Shown one piece after another: positions 1 through 9,035 of a stretch of DNA of 64,000 nucleotides. Each line of letters starts with the position of its first letter. Position 1 is the stretch's first letter. The notes below the pieces were generated by a model, which did not search any database, had not been told where the DNA came from, and saw only the letters and a list, made by a program, of their open reading frames with translations. Source of the DNA: Photobacterium profundum. GTDB lineage: Bacteria > Pseudomonadota > Gammaproteobacteria > Enterobacterales > Vibrionaceae. The position numbers were made by a program, and so were the translations under genes. The stretch covers positions 124,001 through 188,000 of the forward strand of contig NZ_PYOD01000003.1 of the NCBI RefSeq assembly GCF_003026285.1. The letters run 5' to 3'.

Positions 1-384
1 TGTGTAAGTGTTGGCAACTACTTTGCGTGAAAGCATTCCCGTTGTTAGCGTGATAGAACCATTCGGTGTCATATAACGAGCCGCATGTTTCGCGACATTA
101 ATTGTTCCCCAGAATTTGGTATCAAATGCTTTTTTCGCATCATCAATGGCGACATCTGTCACCTTTCCGGCAGGAGCGAATGAGCCAGCGGTAATAACAA
201 GGTGATCGAAAGGGCCAATCGATTCGAAGTAACAATGCACCGCTTTTTCGTCACTGATATCTAGCCCTGTCTTACGGCTTGCAACATGGACAATGTTATT
301 GCCATTATCGAAGTGTTTCGCGACGGCTTCCCCGATACCTGATGTGCCGCCAATGATGATGTACGTTGTTTTTTCCTGTCTCAT
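1..384 (-). CDS. Short-chain dehydrogenase/reductase (partial, C-terminus outside window)
   Basis: The first 128 residues of an NAD(P)-dependent short-chain dehydrogenase are visible; the gene runs off the left edge. The Rossmann glycine motif GGTSGIG is at residues 12-18, and the ITAG element (the family's NAG position) is at 64-67. The TTG segment around residues 113-116 is where the catalytic serine strand is expected; the Tyr/Lys pair would lie beyond the edge. The ATG at 384 follows an AAGGA box. The gene is divergent from the LysR gene at 503 with a 118-bp gap, so it is the likely target of that regulator. Substrate unknown. It was missed by simple open-frame listing because it lacks a stop in the window. 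Confidence 0.8.
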   Translation of the reverse strand, partial: MRQEKTTYIIIGGTSGIGEAVAKHFDNGNNIVHVASRKTGLDISDEKAVHCYFESIGPFDHLVITAGSFAPAGKVTDVAIDDAKKAFDTKFWGTINVAKHAARYMTPNGSITLTTGMLSRKVVANTYT

Positions 385-502
385 AATTCGTTCCTTTTCG
401 TTGTTCTTGTTGATGGTTGCCATTATATTTATTCGTATTAATTTGATAATTGAGTAAAATGTAAAGTCATTATTCGGATAACCTGAACAATAGGGGTGAG
501 AC

Positions 503-1426
503 GTGGACAAGTTTTCTGATATGGCAATGTTCGTGAGCATAGTGAAGCATCAAGGGCTAGCGGCTGCAGGGCGTGATCTTGGCCTTTCTCCAGCGACAAT
601 GACGGCAAGGCTTCAGGCACTTGAAGAGCGGTATGGTGTGAAGCTGCTTAACCGAAGCACAAGGCATGTATCACTTACAGACTCTGGTGAGCTCTACCAT
701 AAAGCCTGTATTGAGATATTGGATAACGTCAGTGAAGCTGAAAACCTGATCCAGAATGGAGTTAAGGAAGTGAAAGGTTCACTAAAAATCGTCGCACCCA
801 AAGACATTGGTAAACAATATATTCTTCCTATATTGTCTGAGTTCTGTAAACAGTATCCAGATGTTGTGCCTTATTTATATTTGGACGACCACATCTCTAA
901 TATTGCTGAGTCAGGTATGGATATCGTGATTCGATATGGAGAGCTTGCAGATAGCAGTTTAATATCACGACGATTGTCACCAAGCCGACGAGTGCTATGC
1001 GCATCGCCCGAGTACCTATCAAAGCATGGAACGCCATTAAAGCCGCAAGACTTAGTTAACCATGATTGCCTAGCAATGCTTCGTAGCAATGAAGAACTAA
1101 AGACATGGCATTTTCAGGAACAAGATAAGAAGAACGCAATTACCGTTGTACCAAAGCGATTTTCAGATGATGGTGAGGTAATTAGATATTGGGCATTAGA
1201 CGGAGTAGGGATTGCGCTTAAATCTGTTCTAGACGTGCAAGCTGATATTAATAACCTGCGTCTTGTTACGGTGCTCAATGGATACATGAAGAACTTCAAC
1301 ACATCGATGTCTGTATCAAGCGCAGACTTGAATGTCGTTTACATTAGTAAAAAGTATCAGCCAAAACGTATTCGATTATTTTTGGACTTTCTTTTTGAAA
1401 GATTTAGCAGCATGACCAAAATATGA
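503..1426 (+). CDS. LysR-family transcriptional regulator
   Basis: A 307-residue LysR-type regulator with an N-terminal winged helix-turn-helix at about residues 1-60 and a substrate-binding effector domain. The start is GTG, preceded by an AGGGGTGAG Shine-Dalgarno. It diverges from the short-chain dehydrogenase at 384 and probably controls it. The N-terminal style (DKFSDMAMFVSIV) matches the AaeR/PA0477-like group of small-molecule regulators that sit beside oxidoreductases. Notably, the last 189 bp (1247-1435) recur almost unchanged at 25379-25567, so this gene has donated a partial copy elsewhere in the window. Confidence 0.85.
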   Translation: MDKFSDMAMFVSIVKHQGLAAAGRDLGLSPATMTARLQALEERYGVKLLNRSTRHVSLTDSGELYHKACIEILDNVSEAENLIQNGVKEVKGSLKIVAPKDIGKQYILPILSEFCKQYPDVVPYLYLDDHISNIAESGMDIVIRYGELADSSLISRRLSPSRRVLCASPEYLSKHGTPLKPQDLVNHDCLAMLRSNEELKTWHFQEQDKKNAITVVPKRFSDDGEVIRYWALDGVGIALKSVLDVQADINNLRLVTVLNGYMKNFNTSMSVSSADLNVVYISKKYQPKRIRLFLDFLFERFSSMTKI

Positions 1427-1551
1427 GGGTAAAGCCGCTCCCTTTGTGTTTATGGTTTATTGCATTAGTGCTATTAAGCGAGCGACTCTCTTGTGCGGAA
1501 AAAGAGTTTCATCGGCAAAACGCCCAATTTATTTGCAGCTCATGATGACGA

Positions 1552-1576
1552 TTGCCTCATTGGTTAGATGAGGCAA
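1552..1576. other. Hairpin between convergent genes
   Basis: A 9-bp perfect inverted repeat (TTGCCTCAT / ATGAGGCAA) with a 7-nt loop lies between the convergent LysR (503-1426) and LacI (1639-2688) genes. There is no T-run on either side, so it is not a clean intrinsic terminator. It may still separate the two converging transcripts. Confidence 0.4.
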
Positions 1577-1638
1577 GGCTATGCGTTTATGCTAAATGTT
1601 AATGATTCATGGCGATGGTTTATGGTGAGTGATAACAA

Positions 1639-2688
1639 TTATTGTGGGGGGGTATTGGGAGTAGGTTTATTATTTAAGCTGATTTCACTCGAGCAAGATT
1701 GCCTTATCATTAGCTTCGGTGGGAATATAAGGCTTTTAATCGGTTCCTCATTGCCATTCATTCGAGCTAAAAGGATTTCACCAGCAGCTCTACCGATCTC
1801 TTTTGCGCATACAGATATGGTCGTTAATGATGGGAAGGTATCTGAAGCCTCAGGAACATCATCAAATCCCACAACGGCAATATCTTTACCTACCGTCAAA
1901 CCTCGATCTTTAATTGCCCGCATTACACCAAATGCCACAATATCCTGATAGCCAATAATCGCGGTAATTTGAGGGTGCTTTTCAAGCATTTTTCTTGTCT
2001 CAAGAGCACCTTCAGACCGGCTAGCCCCACAGGTACTAATATATTTTTCATTGAAGGGGATACCGTGTTCTATTAGTTTTGACATGTATCCACCTAAACG
2101 ATGAGAACGAGTTTTGGATCTTTCTTGTCCACCGATAAAGGCAATGTGCTTGTGGCCTAGTTGGATTAAATGCTCGGTAGCGACCTGCAGTCCTAAAAAA
2201 TTATTGGTGCCAACAAAATCAAATTGTCCTTCCCCTACGGGACGAACAGCAAGCACAACAGGAAAGCCTCGTCCTCTTACTGTTTTGAGGTAATCAACAT
2301 TAGTATCAGTGGCTGGGCACATCACCATGCCGCCTGCATTTTGGCTAATTAGTGAGTCGATAAACTTATCTTGGCGCTCTACATTTTCTTCGGCGTTGGC
2401 TAAAAAAAGTAATGTATTTTGTTGTTCCAAATAATGGCTAAGTCCTGCAATCATCTCGGAATAAAACGGGTTGGTGATATCAGGAATGACTAACCCAACA
2501 AGATTGCTCCGCTTATGGCGTAAATTGGCAGCCGCTTGATTATAAACATATCCAAGTTCTTCAATTGCTTGCAGTACTTTACTGCGAGTGGCTTCTGATA
2601 TTCGTCCTTTACTGGTTAAAACCATCGAAACTGTTGCGGTTGAAACTCCGCAATATTTTGCCACATCAGCAATGGTTGGTTTTGCCAT
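1639..2688 (-). CDS. LacI-family transcriptional regulator of the adjacent hexose PTS operon
   Basis: A 349-residue LacI/GalR repressor. The helix-turn-helix is at residues 4-24 (IADVAKYCGVSTATVSMVL), followed by the hinge helix (AAANLRHKRS) and a periplasmic-binding-protein-like effector domain. It resembles MalI in the hinge and core, but that is a loose likeness. It is transcribed away from the ManA/PTS operon at 2897, with palindromic candidate operators in the shared 208-bp gap, so it is the obvious local regulator. The effector is probably a sugar or sugar phosphate made by that operon. Confidence 0.9.
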   Translation of the reverse strand: MAKPTIADVAKYCGVSTATVSMVLTSKGRISEATRSKVLQAIEELGYVYNQAAANLRHKRSNLVGLVIPDITNPFYSEMIAGLSHYLEQQNTLLFLANAEENVERQDKFIDSLISQNAGGMVMCPATDTNVDYLKTVRGRGFPVVLAVRPVGEGQFDFVGTNNFLGLQVATEHLIQLGHKHIAFIGGQERSKTRSHRLGGYMSKLIEHGIPFNEKYISTCGASRSEGALETRKMLEKHPQITAIIGYQDIVAFGVMRAIKDRGLTVGKDIAVVGFDDVPEASDTFPSLTTISVCAKEIGRAAGEILLARMNGNEEPIKSLIFPPKLMIRQSCSSEISLNNKPTPNTPPQ

Positions 2689-2817
2689 AAATGTCCTTAC
2701 ATTTTGGTTAACTTTGCGATTAATCGTTTAACCCAATTTGAGCAAAAAAGCGGCGAATAACTGTGATCGATATCGATAAATTGGCATGTTTAAAGGGTTA
2801 ATGAATGATAAATGATG

Positions 2818-2834
2818 GGTTAACCGCGTTAACC
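2818..2834. promoter_or_regulatory. Candidate LacI-family operator
   Basis: A perfect palindrome, GGTTAAC-CGC-GTTAACC, lies 62 bp before the first gene of the PTS operon. Related elements in the same gap are the GGTTAAC half site at 2706-2712, GATTAATCG with GTTTAACC at 2718-2732, and the perfect palindrome ATCGATATCGAT at 2766-2777. Repeated GTTAAC half sites between a LacI gene and its divergent target suggest operator use; this is inference from position and symmetry. Confidence 0.5.
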
Positions 2835-2896
2835 TATTTGATGGGAAGCGTACTTGCTGATTAATATATTACCAACAGATTAACCAAGGGTGATGT

Positions 2897-4657
2897 ATGA
2901 AGTATCTATCTGGCAACTCGAATTATGACAAATTTCCGCATGTGGAAATTACAGGGTTTGGCAATCAAGCCTGGCAAGATTGGTCAACGATAGTTGCAGA
3001 AGTTGAACAACGAGTGAGTAATAACCAAAAGCATGTTTTGGTTATCGATACGTACCACGGTGTTGATCATAATGAGTTACTCGAGCAGCTCATCACGCCA
3101 TTAAAGCCTAGCCACGTAGTATTTACAGACGAAGCTAAATATAGCGAAGAACACATCTTCGAGATGCTAGAGCGCAATATTACCGATGATCGTGTGTTTG
3201 GGGTGATTGCTCCGCATAAATTAAATGAGTTTTTTGATGCTGAAAAACTCTCCGAGATCAAACATCAAATTGAAAGTGCAACCGATGGTTTAATTGTGGT
3301 GTATGGCCACGGGGCAAAATTATTTGCTGAAGGTGATACGTTCATCTACGCCGATCTTGCGCGATGGGAAATTCAGCAGCGTTTTCGTCGTGGAGAGTTG
3401 GGTAACTGGGGCGTTGAAAATACCGATGAAGATGTTTTACGCCGCTATAAACGTGCATTCTTCATCGAATGGCGTGTCTTCGACCGTTATAAAACGAAAC
3501 TACTCCCTCAAGCTGATTTTCTGTTGGATACAAACGTTGCACTAACGCCGAAAATGGTGACGGGTAAAGCATTTATGGCGGGTTTAGAACAAACCGTACA
3601 ACAGCCTTTTCGTCTAGTGCCATTCTTTGACCCTGGCGTTTGGGGCGGACAGTGGATGAAGGAAGTCTGTGATTTAGATGAAACAAAGCCAAATTATGCT
3701 TGGTGTTTTGACTGCGTGCCTGAAGAAAATAGTCTTTTGCTTAAATACGATGATGTGATTGTTGAAGTGCCTTCCCAAGACCTCGTATTACTCGAACCTA
3801 AGCGATTGCTCGGTGAAGAAGTGCACGCACGTTTTGGGGCTGAATTTCCGATCCGCTTTGATTTTCTCGATACCATGGAAGGTCAGCACCTTAGCCTTCA
3901 AGTACACCCGTTGACCGAATACATCCAACAAGAGTTTGGTATGCATTACACTCAAGATGAAAGCTATTACATGCTTGATGTTGGTGATGATGCGAGTGTG
4001 TATTTAGGCACAAAAACGGGGACGAACCCCGACGAGATGATGGCAGATCTTGAAGCAGCACAGCGAGGAGAAAAGACCTTTGACGATGAACGTTTTATTA
4101 ATCAATTTCCAGCAAAGAAACATGATCACTTTTTGATTCCAGCCGGCACTGTTCACTGTTCGGGTTCTAATTCTATGGTGTTAGAGATTAGCGCGACGCC
4201 GTATATCTTTACATTCAAACTCTGGGATTGGGACCGTTTAGGCTTAGACGGTCAACCTCGTCCGGTGCACCTTGACCACGGTAAAGAAGTTATTCAATGG
4301 AATTGCAATACGGAATGGTGTGAAGAGCATTTGGTGAATGCTATTACTCCTATTGCTGAAGGGAAAGGATGGCGAGAAGAGAAGACGGGACTCCATGAGC
4401 GAGAGTTTATCGAAACGCGCCGTCATTGGTTCAGCCAACCTGTTAGTCACAATACTGAGGGCAACGTCAATGTTCTGAACTTGGTGGAAGGCAAAGAGGC
4501 GCTGGTATTGAGCCCCGACAATTTATTTGCTCCATTTGTTGTTCACTATGCAGAAACCTTTGTTATTCCGGCTCAAGTAGGTGAATACATTATTCAGCCG
4601 TATGGGGCGAGTGAAGGGACAGAAATTGCAACCATTAAAGCATACGTAAGGGGTTAA
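2897..4657 (+). CDS. Class I mannose-6-phosphate isomerase, long form
   Basis: The 586-residue protein has a C-terminal cupin-type phosphomannose isomerase domain (about 300-586) and an extra N-terminal domain of roughly 230 residues seen in some long ManA relatives. Zinc-site candidates are H337 in QVHP, the glutamate in DESYYML near 355 and H420 in IPAGTVHCSG. The expected reaction is mannose-6-phosphate to fructose-6-phosphate. The N-terminal part shows no motif I can name with confidence; VLVIDTYHG and GLIVVYGHGA loosely recall a nucleoside/sugar kinase fold without a clear P-loop. It is the first gene of the PTS operon and ends 2 nt before the EIIA gene. Confidence 0.8.
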   Translation: MKYLSGNSNYDKFPHVEITGFGNQAWQDWSTIVAEVEQRVSNNQKHVLVIDTYHGVDHNELLEQLITPLKPSHVVFTDEAKYSEEHIFEMLERNITDDRVFGVIAPHKLNEFFDAEKLSEIKHQIESATDGLIVVYGHGAKLFAEGDTFIYADLARWEIQQRFRRGELGNWGVENTDEDVLRRYKRAFFIEWRVFDRYKTKLLPQADFLLDTNVALTPKMVTGKAFMAGLEQTVQQPFRLVPFFDPGVWGGQWMKEVCDLDETKPNYAWCFDCVPEENSLLLKYDDVIVEVPSQDLVLLEPKRLLGEEVHARFGAEFPIRFDFLDTMEGQHLSLQVHPLTEYIQQEFGMHYTQDESYYMLDVGDDASVYLGTKTGTNPDEMMADLEAAQRGEKTFDDERFINQFPAKKHDHFLIPAGTVHCSGSNSMVLEISATPYIFTFKLWDWDRLGLDGQPRPVHLDHGKEVIQWNCNTEWCEEHLVNAITPIAEGKGWREEKTGLHEREFIETRRHWFSQPVSHNTEGNVNVLNLVEGKEALVLSPDNLFAPFVVHYAETFVIPAQVGEYIIQPYGASEGTEIATIKAYVRG

Positions 4658-4659
4658 TT

Positions 4660-5088
4660 ATGCTGCACTTTTTAATAGCAACTCATGGGCCACTGGCTAG
4701 TGCATTAATTTCAAGCGCAAAAATGGTGTTTGGTGAACTTCAGAATACATCGTGTGTATCGCTTACCGAAGAGGGCGGTATAGAGCAATTCAAACAAGAC
4801 TTTAATACTGAGATTCGAGATATAGCCGGCCAAGTCGAGGGCATTGTGGTGCTCTGTGATTTGGAATGCGGTACACCTTATAACATTGCCTGTACTTACG
4901 CATTTGATGGGAGTTTTCCTGTTCCTGTTGAAGTAGTCACGGGCATTAATTTTCCAACGTTGCTGATGACGGCTGATTTTGTGGAAGAGTCAGATCCAGC
5001 ATCCGTTGCACAGACATTACAACAAGAAGCGCTTAACACGATCGTGGTTGCAAAACCGGTGAGTGTTGAACAAGACGACGATTTTTAA
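4660..5088 (+). CDS. PTS mannose-family EIIA component
   Basis: A 142-residue cytosolic EIIA domain of the mannose/fructose/sorbose PTS family. The phosphorylated histidine is H9 in ATHG, followed by an EIIA-Man fold with the segment ECGTPYN. It accepts phosphate from HPr and passes it to EIIB (5098). It starts 2 nt after the ManA-like gene, which makes translational coupling likely. It is a separate polypeptide, not fused to EIIB as in E. coli ManX. Confidence 0.9.
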   Translation: MLHFLIATHGPLASALISSAKMVFGELQNTSCVSLTEEGGIEQFKQDFNTEIRDIAGQVEGIVVLCDLECGTPYNIACTYAFDGSFPVPVEVVTGINFPTLLMTADFVEESDPASVAQTLQQEALNTIVVAKPVSVEQDDDF

Positions 5089-5097
5089 GGAGCAAGC

Positions 5098-5595
5098 ATG
5101 ACTATTTCATTTGTAAGAATCGACGACCGTGTGATTCACGGTCAGTTAATGACTCGCTGGGCGAAAGAATTACCGTGTGATGGCATTGTGGCCATTGATG
5201 ATGCAGTAGCTGCCGATCCATTACTTTCCCAGGTAATGAAAGGGGCGGTGACCGATGTGAAAGTCTGGTTATTTGATGCAGATACAGCGATTAGTAAGCT
5301 GCCGAAAGTGATTGCGAGTGATAAGAAATATTTTGTTATTGCCAAATCACCAGTCACGCTGCAGAGAATCAGCGAAGCCGGTATCGATCTTTCTAATTTA
5401 AATGGAAAGATTAATGTAGGCCCAATGAGTGCACGAGAAGGAACGACAACAATAGGAAATAATCAGAGCGTAAACCCAGATGAAGTTTCAGCTTTTGAAT
5501 ACCTATCTCAATTGGGGCATCAAATAGATTTCCGGCTTGTTCCGGATGCTAGCGCCTACAACTGGGATACCGCACAGAAAAAATTAAATAAATAA
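5098..5595 (+). CDS. PTS mannose-family EIIB component
   Basis: A 165-residue EIIB domain. The active-site motif RIDDRVIHGQ places the phospho-accepting histidine at H14. The start follows AAGGAG within 9 nt of the EIIA stop. It transfers phosphate from EIIA to the incoming sugar during transport through EIIC/EIID. Sugar specificity cannot be read from the sequence. Confidence 0.92.
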   Translation: MTISFVRIDDRVIHGQLMTRWAKELPCDGIVAIDDAVAADPLLSQVMKGAVTDVKVWLFDADTAISKLPKVIASDKKYFVIAKSPVTLQRISEAGIDLSNLNGKINVGPMSAREGTTTIGNNQSVNPDEVSAFEYLSQLGHQIDFRLVPDASAYNWDTAQKKLNK

Positions 5596-5636
5596 CAGCG
5601 GTCCAAATTTTTTGACGTGATTAGAAGGAACAGATT

Positions 5637-6440
5637 ATGTTTTTTGAAGCAGTTGTTATCGGGATACTGTGTTATCTCGGTGCGTTATCAACCCCTTGGT
5701 TGCTAGGTCTTACTGGTGGCTGGTACACATTAAGTCGACCATTGGTTTCTGGAATGTTGGTTGGCATTGTATTAGGTGATATTCAGACGGGTATAATGGT
5801 GGGTGTAGCTGTTCAGGCAGTCTATATTGCGATGGTGACACCAGGTGGTTCGATGCCAGCCGATCTTAACTTTGTCGCGTACCCTGCTGTTGCACTCGGT
5901 ATTATGTCGGGGCAGGGGGTCGAAGTAGCCGTCGCGATTGCGGCAACAATTGGTATTGCAGGAACCATTATTTTTAACTTCATGATGGTACTGAACTCTT
6001 ATTGGAATCACCGTGCCGATTTGTCGGTAGATGATGGTGATGACAAGGGGGTATATATGAATACCGCTATTTATCCTCAGATCACCAACTTTTTGATGCG
6101 CTTCATTCCTACCTTTATCGCTGTTTATTTTGGCAATCAATATATCGAAGGCTTCATGGCAAGCTTGCCTGATTTGGTTATTAATACCATGACTGTACTG
6201 GGTGGTATCTTGCCTGCCGTTGGTATCGCCATCTTGCTAAAACAAATAATCAAAGAAACGTCGATGCTGATTTATTTCCTTGTTGGTTTTGTCTGCATTG
6301 TCTTTCTGAACCTCAATATGGTTGGTCTTGTGATGATCGGTGCACTGTTTGCGTTACTGCATTACAACTACAAGCCAGATCCACAGCCTACGGCTGTAAC
6401 ACCAAATCAAGTAATGGATGACGATGAGGATGAATTCTAA
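5637..6440 (+). CDS. PTS mannose-family EIIC membrane component
   Basis: A 267-residue integral membrane protein of the mannose/sorbose EIIC family with several hydrophobic helices and the typical GDIQTGIMVG segment near residues 44-53. An AGAAGGAA Shine-Dalgarno precedes the ATG. The stop overlaps the EIID start by one base (TAATG). With EIID it forms the sugar channel. The C-terminus ends in an acidic tail, as does the EIIC of the aga operon here. Confidence 0.9.
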   Translation: MFFEAVVIGILCYLGALSTPWLLGLTGGWYTLSRPLVSGMLVGIVLGDIQTGIMVGVAVQAVYIAMVTPGGSMPADLNFVAYPAVALGIMSGQGVEVAVAIAATIGIAGTIIFNFMMVLNSYWNHRADLSVDDGDDKGVYMNTAIYPQITNFLMRFIPTFIAVYFGNQYIEGFMASLPDLVINTMTVLGGILPAVGIAILLKQIIKETSMLIYFLVGFVCIVFLNLNMVGLVMIGALFALLHYNYKPDPQPTAVTPNQVMDDDEDEF

Positions 6441-7288
6441 TGACTACAAAACATGATCAACTCAGCACTGATATTAATGCCAAGATCGCGTTGGATAAGA
6501 AAGACCTCATTAAATGTTGGCGTTCGTGGATGATGTACAACCTTTCATCAATGAGTTTCGAGCGTTTGGCGTCATTCGGCTTTTGCCTTGGAATAATGCC
6601 TGCACTTAAAAAGCTTTATCCCAACAAAGATAAGCGTCAGGAGGCAATGAAACGCCACTCCTCTTTCTATAATACTGAACCACAGCTCGGCGCCATCATC
6701 AGTGGTTTGGCGGTGGGTTTAGAAGAAAAGAAAGCCAATGGTGAGCCTATTGATGGCGAAACTATTAATACGTTGAAAGTCGGTTTGATGGGGCCGATTG
6801 CTGGTATTGGCGATTCTATGGTACCCGGCATGCTTGTACCTATTCTTCTCAGCATAGGTATGGCCTTGGCTGCTGGTGGCAGTATGCTAGGACCACTGTT
6901 TTATATTATTGCATTTAATGCCATTGTCATTGTCGGTTCTTATACCTTGTTTATGAAGGGATATAAGATGGGTACGGGTTCAGTCGAAGTACTGGTTAGC
7001 CATAAATCGACAAAAATTCGAGAGGCGCTCTCGTTGCTGGGGGTCTTTGTGATGGGGGGCGTGGCTGCGAGTTATGTCAACCTTGGTACAGGGCTTGAGT
7101 TTGTAACCAGTGATGGTGTAGATATCAATGTTCAGGCGATGCTTGACGGCATTTTCCCTAAATTGATGCCATTGGTGATTGTACTTGGAACCTGGTATGC
7201 AATGGCAAAGAAAAACCTAAGCCCAGTAAAAGCCATGTTGTCTTTGGTTGTTATCTCGGCCATTGGTGTCGCGATTGGCTTCTTTTAA
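6440..7288 (+). CDS. PTS mannose-family EIID membrane component
   Basis: A 282-residue EIID subunit. The N-terminal amphipathic region (WRSWMMYNLSSMSFERLASFGF), the GPIAGIGDSMVPG loop and a C-terminal hydrophobic helix are characteristic. It overlaps EIIC by one base, so the two subunits are probably made in equal amounts. It completes a four-polypeptide EII complex. Confidence 0.92.
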   Translation: MTTKHDQLSTDINAKIALDKKDLIKCWRSWMMYNLSSMSFERLASFGFCLGIMPALKKLYPNKDKRQEAMKRHSSFYNTEPQLGAIISGLAVGLEEKKANGEPIDGETINTLKVGLMGPIAGIGDSMVPGMLVPILLSIGMALAAGGSMLGPLFYIIAFNAIVIVGSYTLFMKGYKMGTGSVEVLVSHKSTKIREALSLLGVFVMGGVAASYVNLGTGLEFVTSDGVDINVQAMLDGIFPKLMPLVIVLGTWYAMAKKNLSPVKAMLSLVVISAIGVAIGFF

Positions 7289-7302
7289 GGTAAGCGAATA
7301 AT

Positions 7303-7322
7303 GAGAGGGCTTTGGCTCTCTC
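7303..7322 (+). terminator. Weak hairpin between EIID and AGE genes
   Basis: An 8-bp stem (GAGAGGGC / GCTCTCTC, one G-T pair) with a TTTG loop is followed by the pyrimidine-rich TTCCCTTC. It could be a partial terminator or processing site that lowers expression of the two downstream isomerase genes relative to the PTS genes. Confidence 0.35.
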
Positions 7323-7349
7323 TTCCCTTCTAAACAGAGAGATATCACG

Positions 7350-8471
7350 ATGAATACCATTTCGCAGCAAGCGAAACGCTGCCAGGTATGGCTTTCTGAA
7401 CATGCACTTCCACGATGGCATCACTACTTTGATAAAAAGATAGGCATTTTCCCTGAAGGCATTTATCAAGATGGCCGTGTTTACCAAGAAAACGTTATCC
7501 GCTTTCGTGTTCAGCCTCGTCAATTATATGTTTATGCTCATGCTACAGAGCTTGGTCTTATTGATGCTCGGCAAGAGGTAGAGCAAGCAACTGATCTTGG
7601 CTTCCCTCTATTTCAAACTGAGAAAGAGACATTTGTATTCTCACTCGATGATGAACTGAACATTAAAAATGGTGAAACCAATGCTTATGAACATGCTTTT
7701 GCGTTGTTGGGTTATGCATGGCATTACCGTTTGACGGGAGAACAAGCCAGCCTAGACAAAATGGAAGCCATCTATCTATGGTTTCAGTGTGAATTAGCAG
7801 ACGTAGAAAATGGTGGGTTTTACTCATCAACGCATTATTTTTCGTTACGCTGCCAGAACCCGCACATGCACTTATTTGAAGCTTTAATGGTGTGCTATGA
7901 ACACACCGATGATGTTCAATGGCTGGAGCGAGCAAGCAGTATTTTTAATTTGTTTATAGACCGCTTTATACAAGACGAGTATTTATGTGAGTTTTTTGAT
8001 AGTCAGCTTGCCCCGAAACACCCGCTAAGTAATCTCGTCGATCCTGGACACCATTATGAATGGATTTGGTTGCTACATCATTATCAAAAGCTGACAAAAA
8101 TCGATGTGTCAGTTTACATCGAGAGATTGAATCATTTTGCTTCTATGTATGGGCATAACGATAACGGTTTGGTTAGAGATGAAGTGAAAAATAACGGGGT
8201 GGTATTTCGCTCAACATCTAGATTATGGTGCCAAACCGAATATCTTAAAGCTCAGATAGCACTATGGGAGCGCCATCCATCTCCTGAACGGGAACAATGT
8301 GTTTGCCAAGCTGTTGATGTGATTTTTAGTGCTTACTTGAATCCGGCTCAGAACGGTCTTTGGTTTGATCAACTGGATTGCGAAGGGCTGCCATTACAAA
8401 AAAACTCACCAGCGAGTACTTTTTATCACCTATTTCTAGCATTTTCAGAACTGCTTAGAGTTGCAAAGTAA
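7350..8471 (+). CDS. AGE-family sugar epimerase/isomerase (mannose isomerase-like)
   Basis: A 373-residue (alpha/alpha)6-barrel protein of the N-acylglucosamine 2-epimerase family, which includes mannose isomerase, YihS and cellobiose epimerase. Candidate catalytic and binding residues are the arginine in RVQPRQLYVYA, H172/H174 in NPHMHLFEA, H234/H235 in DPGHHYEWIW and H360 in TFYHLF. In family enzymes two histidines act as acid/base. Its place between a mannose-type PTS and a phosphoglucose isomerase suggests interconversion of mannose and fructose or of their phosphates. N-acyl sugar or disaccharide activity cannot be excluded. Confidence 0.75.
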   Translation: MNTISQQAKRCQVWLSEHALPRWHHYFDKKIGIFPEGIYQDGRVYQENVIRFRVQPRQLYVYAHATELGLIDARQEVEQATDLGFPLFQTEKETFVFSLDDELNIKNGETNAYEHAFALLGYAWHYRLTGEQASLDKMEAIYLWFQCELADVENGGFYSSTHYFSLRCQNPHMHLFEALMVCYEHTDDVQWLERASSIFNLFIDRFIQDEYLCEFFDSQLAPKHPLSNLVDPGHHYEWIWLLHHYQKLTKIDVSVYIERLNHFASMYGHNDNGLVRDEVKNNGVVFRSTSRLWCQTEYLKAQIALWERHPSPEREQCVCQAVDVIFSAYLNPAQNGLWFDQLDCEGLPLQKNSPASTFYHLFLAFSELLRVAK

Positions 8472-8480
8472 GGACATTAT

Positions 8481-9035
8481 ATGAACGTATTAACACCTCC
8501 CAGTATTAACTATGTGACGGGTAAGATAAATGCGGGGAATCTTGTTGAAAAAGTAACGTTGTTATCATCACTTGATGGTGTTTTTGCCGATAAAGCTGCC
8601 TATGCTTCACTGCCTGAGGATCGTGTTATATACAGTGTTGAAATGCTGCCAGCAGAATCTGCAGAAGGAGAGCTTAACTTTGGTGTATCACATATTGAAG
8701 CGGGTAGCGTTGGTGATGAATTTTTTATGACCCGAGGTCACTTTCACGAACGTATCGAGCAAGCTGAATACTATTTTGGAAGTGCTGGTGAAGGCCTGCT
8801 TATCTTGCAAGCTCAAACAGGTACAGTGAGCATTGAAAAAGTCTTTCCGGGGAGTATCCATCATATTGGCGGGTTCATCGCTCACCGGTTAGTGAATACG
8901 GGAAACTCGCGATTGTCGGCACTTGCTGTTTGGCCATCAATAGCAGGTCATAACTATAGTGCACTTAAAGATAACGGTTTTAATGTTCGAGTATTAAAAG
9001 GAGGCGGTGGGTATAGAATTACAGAGTGCTTTTAA
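8481..9035 (+). CDS. Cupin-type (archaeal-like) glucose-6-phosphate isomerase
   Basis: A 184-residue cupin. The metal ligands known from the Pyrococcus furiosus enzyme have exact counterparts: H87 and H89 in GHFH, E96 in QAEYYF and H135 in FIAHR. The expected reaction is glucose-6-phosphate to fructose-6-phosphate. This class is unrelated to the usual bacterial Pgi and is uncommon in Gammaproteobacteria. The gene starts 9 nt after the AGE-family gene, so it belongs to the operon. A dedicated isomerase suggests that the transported sugar yields glucose-6-phosphate, perhaps after epimerisation. Confidence 0.8.
   Translation: MNVLTPPSINYVTGKINAGNLVEKVTLLSSLDGVFADKAAYASLPEDRVIYSVEMLPAESAEGELNFGVSHIEAGSVGDEFFMTRGHFHERIEQAEYYFGSAGEGLLILQAQTGTVSIEKVFPGSIHHIGGFIAHRLVNTGNSRLSALAVWPSIAGHNYSALKDNGFNVRVLKGGGGYRITECF

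Noticed and set aside
1552-1576. Hairpin read as an integron attC-like or REP element
   Set aside because: Only 25 bp, with no flanking conserved boxes or second copy in the window.
1568-1948. Plus-strand frame of 126 codons
   Set aside because: It lies mostly antisense to the LacI gene, which has clear family motifs; its product shows no motif.
2762-2780. TGTGATCGATATCGATAAA as a CRP site
   Set aside because: Only one half site matches; the second arm does not read TCACA.
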